64,000 nucleotides of DNA. Source: Telmatactis stephensoni. Lineage: Eukaryota > Cnidaria > Anthozoa > Actiniaria > Isophelliidae. Positions 45,656 through 57,200 of the stretch are shown piece after piece. Position 1 is the first letter of the stretch. Every line of letters starts with the position of its first letter. The position numbers and the translations under genes were made by a program. The stretch lies in assembly GCA_029948255.1 (NCBI GenBank), contig JALIZF010001579.1, positions 310,001 to 374,000 on the forward strand, written 5' to 3'. Under the pieces are notes generated by a model. That model had not been told where the DNA came from and searched no databases. It saw only the letters and a list, made by a program, of their open reading frames with translations.

Positions 45656-46105
45656 AAAAAAAAAAAAAAAAAAAAAAAAAGAAGGCCCCAGCCGGTTTCG
45701 AACCCGGCTCTTACATTTGCTCACTTGCTTCACAGTTCAAGGGTTTTCCAACTGCGCCACGGGATCGCGTAATTTGCACAACAATAGACAATCATTCACG
45801 CGATACACTAGGTTATTTTGTCCTCCAAATCCTTCAGTAGACCAGTTAGCCTAGTGGTAAGGTGCAGTCATTTACGGCCTAGGATCCGACTGTTTCCTCC
45901 CTCTTTGACCGCGAAGCTTGCTGCGTTCTACCGGATAGCGCGGAAGGGGCCGAAATCTCCATCCTATACGTAACATGCGATGATTCAGCGATTTGTCTGG
46001 ATGCATGGTCCGATTTTTTGGGTTTTGCGAATGCATAAAATTAGCATATTAATTGCTTTGGGTAACGGGTTCGAGTCCTGCCTGCGCCAACAACTTTTCT
46101 TTTTC
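45656..46105 (+). mobile_element. Composite tRNA-like repeat, copy 2
   Basis: Near-identical to 186-640 from the poly(A) tract through the minus-strand tRNA-like part, the plus-strand TAGCCTAGTGGTAAGG and GGGTTCGAGTCC, to CAACAACTTTTC. Both copies keep the shared central sequence (GACCGCGAAGC, GCGCGGAAGGGGCC), so they descend from one composite source. Confidence 0.7.
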
Positions 46106-46492
46106 TTTTTTCCCCCTATTTTTAATGGATACTGTTTCTCTTTAATTTTTCTTGGCGTAAAATCCTGGTTTTCAATGAATAAAACTATTGAAACTCTTCA
46201 GCATTAGTTTGATGCTTTCAAATTTTGCGTAATTTAGAGAAACAAAATCCCTGAAACAATAGTTATCTAATAAAATTTTCATTCCATGCACTTTCTATTA
46301 AAAGGCCAGCAGGACCCCTAATACTTATACAAGTCATCCCAGCCGAATATGGTAGAAATCGAACCACCCTATCAATATGCTTGCAACGGGCCTGATCACT
46401 GATGGTACACTGGGCTACACCTATAACGCAACATTGTTGCGGTAACACGTTGCAGCCTTTTAAACGATCTTCAAAACTCACTAAGAACATTT

Positions 46493-46822
46493 GGCCTCCG
46501 CAGGCATCTCTATTGCTCTATCTTTGGGATTCCTGTGGGATTCTTGTTCCTAACTAGCGCCTAGTCCCTCTTTATCAGCAACACAGGAAACCCAAGATAT
46601 ATAAAGATTCAAATTAAATTCTTAGATCAGATAGAGACGCCTGCAGAGGAGGCTAAAAAACATTGCTGCCATCAATTTCTTACAGCCATTGTGATTGCAC
46701 GACCGAAAGGAAATTTAGGATAACAAGAATTGCTTCATTCTCATCAATTAAATACCCAAGCAATGCCGGTACCATGCAGTAATAACGTGACCACAATTCC
46801 TTTCGGTCGAGTAATCGCCGAG
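46493..46822. mobile_element. Two adjacent small inverted-repeat elements
   Basis: First: GGCCTCCGCAGGCATCTCTA (46493) and its imperfect complement AGAGACGCCTGCAGAGGAGG (46632). Second: GATTGCACGACCGAAAGGAA (46692) and TTCCTTTCGGTCGAGTAATC (46798). Confidence 0.6.
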
Positions 46823-47261
46823 CGCCATTCGCCGTTCGCCCCGTCAACCTTTTTGAAATAGCTATATACTTTTTGTTTTATTCTTGGGAATAGCTTCAGA
46901 TATGGCTGCATATTATATCGTCGACGTATTTCTATAAATCGGAACCTGCATGGGAGTTTTTGGACTCTAGTTACTCAGTCTTTCTCATGTATCCTAAGTA
47001 TCCTAGCGTTCATAATTATAAGTTACGAAATGAGAGAGTTTTTAAGCCAGGTTCTAGTCCAATAGATTTTTTAACATAGCTCCTTTTATATGCTCTCGAT
47101 GCATACTGGAATGATACTCCTTGTGATTAGTGTTAATATAGTGTTTTAAGACGTCTATAATTTTATAATAATTAATATAATATCCTTGTAAATATAGCTC
47201 AATTTAACCTCTTGGTTTTAATCGTTTTATTTAATAAACTATTTATCTAACTATCTATCTA

Positions 47262-47615
47262 GTGCCGTTTACACGGAAAGGTTCACACTTTATATAAGGC
47301 GTGTCTTTCACTAAAAGTGCCGTTTACACGGAGAGGTTCACACTTTATATAAGGCGTGTCTTTCACTAAAAGTGCCGTTTACACGGAGAGGTTCACACTT
47401 TATATAAGGCGTGTCTTTCACTAAAAGTGCCGTTTACACGGAGAGGTTCACACTTTATATAAGGCGTGTCTTCACTAAAAGTGCCGTTTATACGGAGAGG
47501 TTCACACTTTATATAAGGCGTGTCTTCACTAAAAGTGCCGTTTACACGGAGAGTTTGCGTCTTATTCAAGTCGCGCCTTAGATAAGATGCGTCATGTTTT
47601 CGCTCGTGTAAATGC
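47262..47615. repeat. 55 bp tandem repeat inside an inverted-repeat element
   Basis: The unit GTGCCGTTTACACGGAGAGG plus TTCACACTTTATATAAGGCG and TGTCTTTCACTAAAA is repeated five to six times. The outer left end (AGTGCCGTTTACACG) and the far right end (CGTGTAAATGCCCC) are inverted, so the array grew inside a MITE. Confidence 0.7.
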
Positions 47616-47746
47616 CCCAAATGTTGTGCTAAAAGTGGTCAGTCTAGTGTAACATCACCGTTAAAGAGTCGCGAATCAGTTAAATATAGAATGAGATTAC
47701 GTCATTATCATAATGACGTCATAATATAAATAACCTAATTTCTTAC

Positions 47747-47826
47747 CTCCATTTTGCACTGAATTGCACCTTCAACTGGGCTACTGCCGAGTTAGATTAT
47801 TTCAAAGCCACATGAATATCCGGCTC
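47747..47826 (-). other. Probable 5' UTR exon of the ARHGAP20-like gene
   Basis: On the minus strand this 80 nt stretch has a strong polypyrimidine acceptor (CTTTTTTCTTCCTCGCAG) before it and a GTAAGA donor after it. It carries no frame that joins the first coding exon in phase: that frame meets a TGA in this exon. It contains two upstream ATGs, one giving a four-codon uORF and one as its last six bases (ATGGAG). If spliced to the acceptor at 39969 the latter would overlap the main start. Inference: non-coding exon with uORFs. A further exon with donor at 49257-49262 is possible but weaker. Confidence 0.5.
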
Positions 47827-49869
47827 CTGCGAGGAAGAAAAAAGTACATGTGTTCAGGAGAGAGAACGTTTACTGAAATCCATTTTTCGGCATTATAGAC
47901 CTATTTACGTCACTTTCAATCAAAATCAATAAACACCGGGTAAACAAAATGTGCATCAAATAGAACTAGCTAGAGAATACTAATTACTGATGCCGTGCAA
48001 TAGAAGCGGCTAAATATAGCGTACAGCATACACGACAAATATCTCAACGCGGAGCCTTATGTTCAGTTTAACATCACTGAAAGATGATTTTTGGCTTAAT
48101 ATTTAGTTGAGAATTCAATAATGAGTGCCATTATTCTCAGCAGTTATCAGAATCTCGTTCTTAATTCCTATAACAAAAAGTGTAATTAAAAGTGTATCTT
48201 GCGGTTTTATCCTGGACATTTGGTTTCCGCTACAAGCTACTTTCAGCTGTGTCACTAACTTATAATGCTCGGCAAAAATCAAAGCTTCAGTAGCGAATTA
48301 AAAACTGATTGCTATCACTATCACTAATAAAGGTCCCTATCCTAGTAAAGCACTGATTTCATCCTTGAATACAAGTCAAAACCAGTATAAAGGCATTTTG
48401 TTTCAACAGCGCCCGCATTCTTCAGTGCCCAGAATCAAATACACTCATATTAGCTAGCTGAAAAAATTTGGCTTTCAAATGCTACTCCTCGCATGTCCTC
48501 GGATCAATTTTTTCGCACACAAATCTTACTGTACCGAATTCAGATCACAATGTTTTTTTCATACAGTTCTTTGATGTCGTTAAATTTCACTTGGTAGTAG
48601 ATTGATTTTTTTTATAAAGTTCAATTTACGTACTGGAAAAGTACTGGTATTAGACGTTTTAAATCAAAGGACCTGAGCCTATGCTGCGCTCACGTAATGT
48701 GGACTAACCGACTGATCGAACTACTAGTATTTGGATACTATGCGCTTAGACTGTTAAAAAAACATACCCCATCTCTCTATCTCGACTGACATAAATTCAA
48801 ACATCAAAATGTGTCTGTACGATCTCTATCGCTTTTCAAATCTTCTTCAAACTTTAATTTGGACACATACGAACACTGTGCGCTTCTGGACTGTTTGATT
48901 ATTCTATGTATCTATCAGCATATATACTATGTACCTTTAGATATGCCAACACGACTCGTATTGTTAAGTAGTCAAAAGCAGAGTCCTCTTTCTTCCGAGT
49001 CAGTCGATCAGCTATAGCACTCTCCGTTTAGTGTTATAAAACAAGGCTGGGTTTTGAATGAGTTTCGGCCGCCTTTAATGGAGTTTGCCGATTCTTCACT
49101 TTCGGGTTTTGATCAATAAGAAAGCAAATAAATAGCAGAAACATCTTCAAATAAGAGCTTTCATTACAAAAAGTAATTAAGTTAAAACAAAGACCTCAAG
49201 CCCTGCGCTTAACTCTAAACTAACAAACTAACTAAAGGAATGTGAATTCATTAGACACTTACTAAGTTGAGGAGACCTGGAAACGAGGGACTGGCCCCGC
49301 TTTTCCTTCATGTTTAGGGGAGGGGAGGATGTATTCAAAAGAACTATAATTTTTATAAACTTAACAAAATTCTTAACATTTAAAATATATCAAAAATTAT
49401 ACAAATAAATAAAACTATCCCTTGTAAATGAAGTGTAAAATAAAGAATATTGTATTGTATTGTATTGTATTGTATTGTATTGTATTGTATTGTATTGTAT
49501 TGTATTGTATTGTATTGTATTGTATTGTATTGTATTGTATTGTATTGTATTGTATTGTTTTTTGTTTTTTTTTGGGGGGGGGGGGGTGTATCTAAAGAAG
49601 TCAACATGAAACAAAGACATAATCGAAGAGAGTCTCTGTGTATCTATATATTCAGTTTAGTCAATTTTGTACATAAGAAAATTCTGAAAATGAAGAGATC
49701 CTTCCGGCATGTATGCCGACTATGGTTTCGGTTGGCTGATATTTATTTGAAACACAGTCTAAAACATTTTTGATCAGTATTTTGTGGTTTAGTTGATAAT
49801 GCTATTACTTAATTTGAATTCTTGTTTACAGCTTTGACACATGTATTTTCGCTTTGGTTAGTCTATAAT
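47827..49869. other. Divergent intergenic interval
   Basis: About 2 kb between the outermost exon of the minus-strand gene and the KH gene 1 promoter block. It contains the (TATTG)n run and a possible minus-strand exon ending at a GTAAGT donor (49262-49257). No CpG-rich block or clear TATA box. Confidence 0.45.
49450..49557. repeat. (TATTG)n, about 21 copies, then poly-T/poly-G
   Basis: A pure pentamer run followed by TTTTTTTTGGGGGG, in the presumed divergent promoter interval. Confidence 0.95.
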
Positions 49870-50027
49870 GATATCTGTTGTTATGGAAATACCCGCCGCT
49901 GACCCATAACACTACGGGCTCATTTGCTTCCAGGAAGTGCTTGACTAGGTATTCAGGAGCACAGCAATGAATGCAACGCGACTGCTTCAAAACAAAATGT
50001 CATGTTTTCTTGACGACTAAGTGAACG
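49870..50027 (+). promoter_or_regulatory. Promoter and non-coding first exon region of KH gene 1
   Basis: A block beginning TTATGGAAATACCCG and containing CTGACCCATAACACTACGGG is closely matched at 60418-60480 upstream of KH gene 2. It includes TTCCAGGAA at 49928-49936, a palindrome of the STAT type. A GTAAGT donor at 50028 marks the probable end of a non-coding exon 1, which would splice to the acceptor before 51019. The transcription start is not defined by sequence alone. Confidence 0.5.
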
Positions 50028-51018
50028 GTAAGTTCAACAATACAATGTTTGTATCAACAAATACCAATATACTAGTATAGTTATATCTTGGTAACTTTAG
50101 TTACTGGTTTAATGCTGTGATTAGTAGTAGGGACGTTTATTGTCTTTATTAGCCCGGAATTAACTTTGGAGGTGAAGTAACCCGTTGTGTACCCAGGCTA
50201 GTTTTCAAGTATTGCTAAAAATAAGAAGGAGTTTGATTATGAACAAGAATGGTGAAAGAATGTCCCAAAATCTCTCTTGAGATCTCTCACGAAATGAACT
50301 GAATCGTGACTACATTCTCAGAAGCCTTCGACACAAGCTCGCCGCTCAATTCTGGGAACAAAAATCTACAAAACTGTTTATGTTCACGCTGGTGTTCACC
50401 CATAGTTCTTACCACAGTAAGAATACATTGACCTAAAATCAAAGAAAAAGCGTAGGGCGTAAACAGAGGTAAAAGCTGATTTAGTGATAAAAGAGAAATC
50501 AATTAACGGCTAAGTGATTTCTCTTTTGTCACGCAATCCTTGGTCATACCAAGATACGGTGCCTTGGAACCCGAAATGTCTCAGCAAATATACAGTACTT
50601 TATAATTCACGATGTAAAAAGCTAAAAGACTTGAGCAAAATTTAGTGAATAGTAATAACTGTTGTTTTATTTTTTGTGACTTATATGCCTGAGTGCGCAT
50701 GCCTGACGTGCCGCTGCCCGGTTAGCTACCTGCAGCCCGACCTGGTCAGCAAATCCAGTTGTGGTTACATGCAACCCGCTTTGTGAAGCCGAACGTGTCA
50801 ATACAATACAATATAATACAATATGCGTTTATTTAGTACCTTTAGTTCAGTTACACTTTTTTGGAATACACATATATATATTCAGGTAACCTCTGGGCTA
50901 AACGAGGTAGATAGCTGACTATAGTAAATTACAATAGAAAATGCTCAAGTGTCCTTTACGCTCCGTAGAATAAAATTGATTTTTCTTCTTTTTTCTTTTT
51001 CTTTTTTCTTTTTTATAG

Positions 51019-51266
51019 CGTACAAGCAGGGTGGGATGAGATAAAAGTAAATTAATTGTAACTTCGCCATGACAACAATTAGAGAGACTGTGAACGTTCC
51101 AGAAGACCTAATAGGCCGTGTTATTGGGAAAGGAGGTCGACATTTCAAAGAAATCAAAATCAAGACTGGCGTTAGGCCGAAAAAGAAACCAGGAGGGAAT
51201 GAGATTATTCTTGAAGGAAGTGGAGAAGCTGTCCAAAAAGCAAAGGAAATAATTCAATCTATCATT
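51019..51266 (+). CDS. KH gene 1, exon 2: start codon and KH1 domain
   Basis: The acceptor ...TTTTTTATAG precedes 51019; 50 nt of 5' UTR lead to the ATG at 51069. The frame encodes MTTIRETVNVPEDLIGRVIG, then KGGRHFKEI, ending in KAKEIIQSII at a GTAAGT donor in phase 0. This is a type I KH fold: strand, helix, GKGG loop, helix, two strands, long C-terminal helix. It fills one exon of 66 codons. Confidence 0.92.
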
Positions 51267-54200
51267 GTAAGTGTATATTTTTCTGTTCATCATGATCTTC
51301 GAAGTCAAAGCTCTTCTCGCGACCACAAGCGCAATGCCGCACTACGCAACCAGTTTTGATGCAATCACACACACTCTTTTTATTATGTAATTGTGAATGA
51401 CGTGCATCACGCGCGCGAAGGTACCGTCACGCATCACGCAACTAATTTTGAAGCGATGACGAATCACAAAAAGTCCTTGGCTAACCTGTTCAATCAATTT
51501 GCAAAAGAAGCATCCAAAAGGTTCTCCATTTTTAAATCTTTGAATGTAACTGTACTAGAAAAAGCTAATAGCTAAATAGCACTGAATAGACTTTAACTTT
51601 GTTGTTGTTGTTGTTGTTGTTGAATTGTTTCTTTCACTGTTTTTGTTGTCGTTGTTGTTTTACAGAAGAGTATATTGTTCAGCCTGCGTTGCTGGCTCTC
51701 AAGGGAAAGGGAGGGGAGGGGAGGGGGAAGAAGGGGAAAGGAGAGAGGAGAGGGACTGGGGAGGGGACGAAAGGAGGGAAATGAGAGCACTCTTTCCCTC
51801 CCCTCCTCCCCAGTCTCCCTCTCCTCCCCTTCCCCTCCTCCCTAGTCCCCTCCCTTTCCTCTCCTCCCCTTTCCTTTCTTAAGGGCCGGCAACGCAGGCT
51901 AATTGTTTGTACTCGACAGAGACCACTTATTGGTAAGAAAACGTCGAAAACCACTTATTTCCCAAAAGAGGCCTTTGGTTTAGTGCTTGGAAGACAAGGG
52001 ATGACTATAAAATTTATTCAAGAACAAACTGAAACAAATATAGTATTAGAAAACCATGACGATACTGCGCTTGCACGAATTCGAGGTGCAACAGAAGAAC
52101 ATTGTATTAAGGCAGAACAGATGATACTCAAAGCAGCATCGGTAAATATATGACTACACAATACTTCTATATCTTATCAGTTTGTTTACCTCTCCTCTAT
52201 TAAGTGGCCGCCCTTAGAGGATTGGCCGCTTAATAAAGGTCGTATGTTGAACATCTTTAAATAGCACTGAATAAACTTTATCTTTGTTGTTGTTGTTGTT
52301 GTTGTTGTTGTCGTTGTTGTTTTTACAGAAGAGTATATTGTTTGTACTCTACAGAGACCACTTACTGGTTTTGAGAAAACCATTTATTTCCCAAAAGAGT
52401 TCTATGGTTTAGTGCTTGGAAGACAAGGAATGACTATAAAATTAATTCAAGAACAAACTGAAACAAATATAGAATTAAAAGAAAATGACAATACTACGCT
52501 TGCACGAATTCGAGGTGCAACAGAAGAACACTGTATTAAGGCAGAACAGATGATACTCAAAGCAGCATCGGTAAATATATGACTACATAATACTTCTATA
52601 TCTTATCATTTTGTTTACCTCTATTAAGGGGCCGCCCTTAAAGAATTGGCCGCTTATTGTGGCTCGATAGAGTTTTTTATTGTCAATGCTTCCGTTTTTC
52701 ACTTCACGAATTGAGCAACTTACTCTTGACCAACCAAAGCGGTTTTTACATCAGTTATTGGACTTGAATCAAAGTTTTGATTTTGGTGTATTTCACTTAT
52801 ATTTGTGTTGCCATAGCGACGGTAAACAAAGATGGCTGAAATCCATTTTTCTAAAATATCTCTCGAACTCGAGCAGCTCTAGACAAGGGACTACATGGGC
52901 AATAAACTACACACTAAGGCAAAGAAATTAAGGTACAATTTAAAAATTTTATCAAGCTGTTTTTTGATAAATTACAAACAATTCAAAAAATGAAATTTAT
53001 TGATTAGCTTATTAAGTGATAAGCTTACCCTAGTTTAATCACATTGATTTTCCTGTCAGTAGATGAACTGAGGTCATTAAGGTTTTGTTTTTTGTCAGTT
53101 TCAGTGTAATTGGTGTTACCATGGCAACGATATAAAAATAAGACTGAAATCAGTTTTTCTGAAATATCTCTTGATTTATAAGAGTTCCCGGCACCCAAAT
53201 ACTATGCAACAAAGTACATACCAAGGTAAAGTAGATAACATAGAATTAAAACTCTTTGATTAAAGTGATTTGGAATAAAGGACCGGAAATTGGCAAATTC
53301 GCATTATTTATGTTTTCGCGAATTATTTGAAAACGGCTTGATAAAATTTTTTGAATTTATCCTTATTTTTGTTGTTTTAGTTTGTAGTTTATTGTCCATA
53401 TAGTCCCTTGTCTAGAGCTGCTCGAGTTCGAAATATATTTTAGAAAAATTGATTTCAGCCATATTTGTTTACCGTCGCCATGACAAAACAAATCAAAGTG
53501 AAATAGACAAAAATATAAACTTTGACTTAAGTCCAATAACTAGTGTAAAAACCGCTTTGGTTGGTCAAGAGTAAGTTGCTTAATTCGTGGAATAAAAAAA
53601 GGGAGGCGTGGTCAATAAAAAACTGTATCGAGCCACCTTAATGAAGGTCGTAGTCACAGTAAAGGAATAATAACAATGAGAACTGCATAACCGTCCCGAT
53701 CGACCGGTTCTCTGTGGGTGGCATGGTTGGCCTAGTGGTGAGAGTACTGGCCATTCACCACTGTGGTCCGAGCTCAAGTCCCAGCGCAGGCGCTGGATCA
53801 CATGTGAACTGAGTTTATTTGATGTGTTGTCCTCTATCATGCCACGAGGGATTTTCCCCGGGTTCTCGGGTTTTTCTTTCTCAGCAAAGATTAACATGTC
53901 AGTTGAGCGTTGTATGAAAGATATTTCATGTTGAGGTGGTGAGTGTGAGTGCCAGCAGATGAAGAACCAGACATACATTCATACATTTGTTTTATTTATT
54001 TTATGATTATGAATAGCTGACCGCAATAGAGGATGCATTATGCATTCAGCTGAGGTTGAATTTTTTCTTGGTAATCCCTAGTTCAGATTCTCTAAACTTT
54101 CCGGCTTCCCGGCCATGCTTGTAAATGGCCAAGCAACCAGTTAGGCCGGACTCTTAACTGAAGTTATTCATGGTAGTTTATTTCAGTTATTTAGTTCTGT

Positions 54201-57200
54201 TAAGAGGGACACATGTTCATCGAATGAATTACTTTTATGTGCTGCTCACTTTAAACAAAGACCACTAAAATGTTTTTGTTAATTATTGTTCACTCTTCGC
54301 ATCATGCAACTAATTTTTGAAGCAATCACGAATCACAAAAAAGTTCTTGTCTACCCTGTTTAATCGATTTGACAAAGAAGCATCCAAAAGGTTCTCCATC
54401 TTTGAAAGTAGATGTACTAGAAAAAGCTGAACATCTTTAAATAGCACTGAATAAACTTTATCTTTGTTGTTGTTGTTGTTGTCGTTGTTGTTTTTAATTT
54501 ACAGAAGAGTATATTGTTTGTTCTTTACAGAGACCACTTACCGATTTTAGGAAAACCACTTATTTCCCAAAAGAGGCCTTTGGTGTAGTGCTTGGAAGAC
54601 AAGGAATGACTATAAAATTAATTCAAGAACAAACTGAAACAAATATAGTATTAGAAAACCATGACAATACTGCGCTTGCACGAATTCGAGGTGCAACAGA
54701 AGAACATTGTATTAAGGCAGAACAGATGGTACTCAAAGCAGCATCGGTAAATATATGACTACACAATACATTTATATCTTATCATTTTGTTTACCTCTAT
54801 TAAGTGGCCGCCCTTAGAGAATTGGCCGCTTAATGAAGGTTGTACGCCTTATTTATGTCATGCTTATTTCAGGTTTGCTCTCACGTGCTAAGCCCTTTAA
54901 ATAAAGACATGTAAAATATTTTTGTTATTGTTCACTCTTCCTCCCTTCGTAGGTCTTTCTCCCCTCTGTTCCCCCTCTCTCCCTATCTCGAGATATCTTA
55001 CCAGGTGATGATTTAGGAGGGGGGGGGGGGGGGGGTGCAAGGGGTTCGCACCCCTCCTGAGACGACTTTAGCCCCTTTTCGTCTAGATAATTTCCCAAAA
55101 TATCCTTGGATCGTCTGGACGGTTTCCCATTTTTATAATGCTGCACCCCCCACTCCTAAAGGAAAATTTTGGATCCGCCCTTGCTTACCATAAGAATTGA
55201 GTTACTACAATTCTGTATATAAGATGTTTATTCACTCTTCTCCTAACAGAGGGCAACGAAAGGATTTAAAAAGCTTGCATTTGTTGATGATGCATTCGTT
55301 GGTGAAGACAACGAATTTGAGTTGGACGAGTGTGAAGTCGATATTAACAGGCGCATGTACAAACTGAGCATGAGAGAAGATAAACTCGCTGAGGTATTTG
55401 AATTGATTCTTAGAATTCAGCAGCAAGTGACAATATCTGCGCATGTCTCCAACTTCTATTGTCTTGGACAAATCGATAATTTTGAAAGGATAATTTCCAG
55501 CTGTTCGTACTTTTGCACTCGACTGTAATGCTCCGAAAAACTTTGGGGAGACTATATACGACTCTCTTTATGAGAGAGGCAGCCCTAAGCCAGGTTAAAG
55601 CCATAATTGAGGCCACTTTCGACCAGCGGTTCGTGCATACTCGTCATGTTATCACTTGCTGTTCTTAGAATTCAGGTTTGAGTGATGCTCATGCATTATT
55701 AATGGTGAATTCGAATACGAGAAGTGACAACATTTTGTAGATGACTTTGCTTGAATCTCTCGAGTGGTGTCCACCACTCATCGCCTTCGTATTCGCTTCC
55801 ATCATTAAGTTATATGCCCACTACTACATCATCCATTGTTCCAGCTATTGCGGTCCGCTTAATTCTCTGAAGGCAGTGCACTGTTTCCGGTCTGACCACG
55901 CCTAAAACGACGCAAAATGACGCAAGACGACGGTAAGCTCGTGTTTACACTTGAAAAGTAGCGACGCAAGCACAATCGCAAGTGCAAAAGAACGGAAGCC
56001 CAAAAAATAAAAAGGAGTTGCATGCCTGTGAAGGAGGCTACAGTACATGTATGGATTACAAAACCCCAGCCTCGACTTGAATCCATGGTTACGTGGTCAG
56101 TCATGCGAATTCAGGAAAGGTTTATTTAACTGTAACTTTCACATTTCGTGAGAGGAAAAAATCGCCAGGATAATAAAATGATTTCTTTCTTCTTTTTGAA
56201 AGCCAAAGGAAGTTGATTACCTTCCCTTAGTGGAGAAATCTTTGTTGGAGGTTCTTCGTGAGATTCACAAAGAAAATCAAGAAAGCAAGAATCTTCGCAC
56301 AGACCTGTGGTGTCACTTTGGTCATGCCTACATTTGTGATGTTGATGAAGGTTTGTTCAATCACACTTCACTAAAAGACTTCACTCCAATTCTTACCTCA
56401 GTGGAATTGTAATTTTCTAACAGTTTGGACATTTCATACCATTTTTATCTAATCAATTTATAGCACATTTCTAATTTATTTACAATATGTTAGAGATTAC
56501 TTATACTGCGTAACTTAAGCGTCCGTTAAGCAGGCTAGAGATTGCTATTCCCAGCTGTTAGAAACGGTCGAATATTCCAGGTCTGTGTCGATGGTATATG
56601 CAAGAAGAGAAGACTGGGATGTTCAGCATTCTTAACCACGGCCATCATTTCCAAAAAAAATCACCCGTTGTGCAGATCATGTAGTTTTGAATGCCATTTG
56701 AAGGTGACGTAATCGCTCTCAGTGACATTATCGCTCTCCAAAGTGTCCTTACCAGAAAAAAGAGATCATCTGTTACGGCAGATATCAGTACGGAAACATG
56801 ACTGACATTTTACTTCTTTAGCTGATGCCGAAGGTGTCTACGAACTCAAAGACTTGAAGAAAAACTTAGTGAAAGAAGAGGACGCATTAAACTGGAAAGT
56901 TGAATTCAAAGAGGGACTAGAAACTCTTGAGCTCAACGAGCTAGAGGGAGTTCTTTCCAAGCGACCTTACAAAGTTGAACCAAACATTAGGTTTGATTAC
57001 ATGATTAGTTGTCCGTCTGGTCGTGAAGTTCGTTTCAAGGTATGAACATATACATCTATTTAATCGTTGTCGCAGTTAAAAACAACAAGCGTCAAGCCAA
57101 GACCGAAATGATTGGTGGTTTTGTGCTGTTAATGTATTGAAATCTTGTCTTGTCATCAATAGAATGGTCAATCCCTAAATTATTCTGACTTTCACTAATT

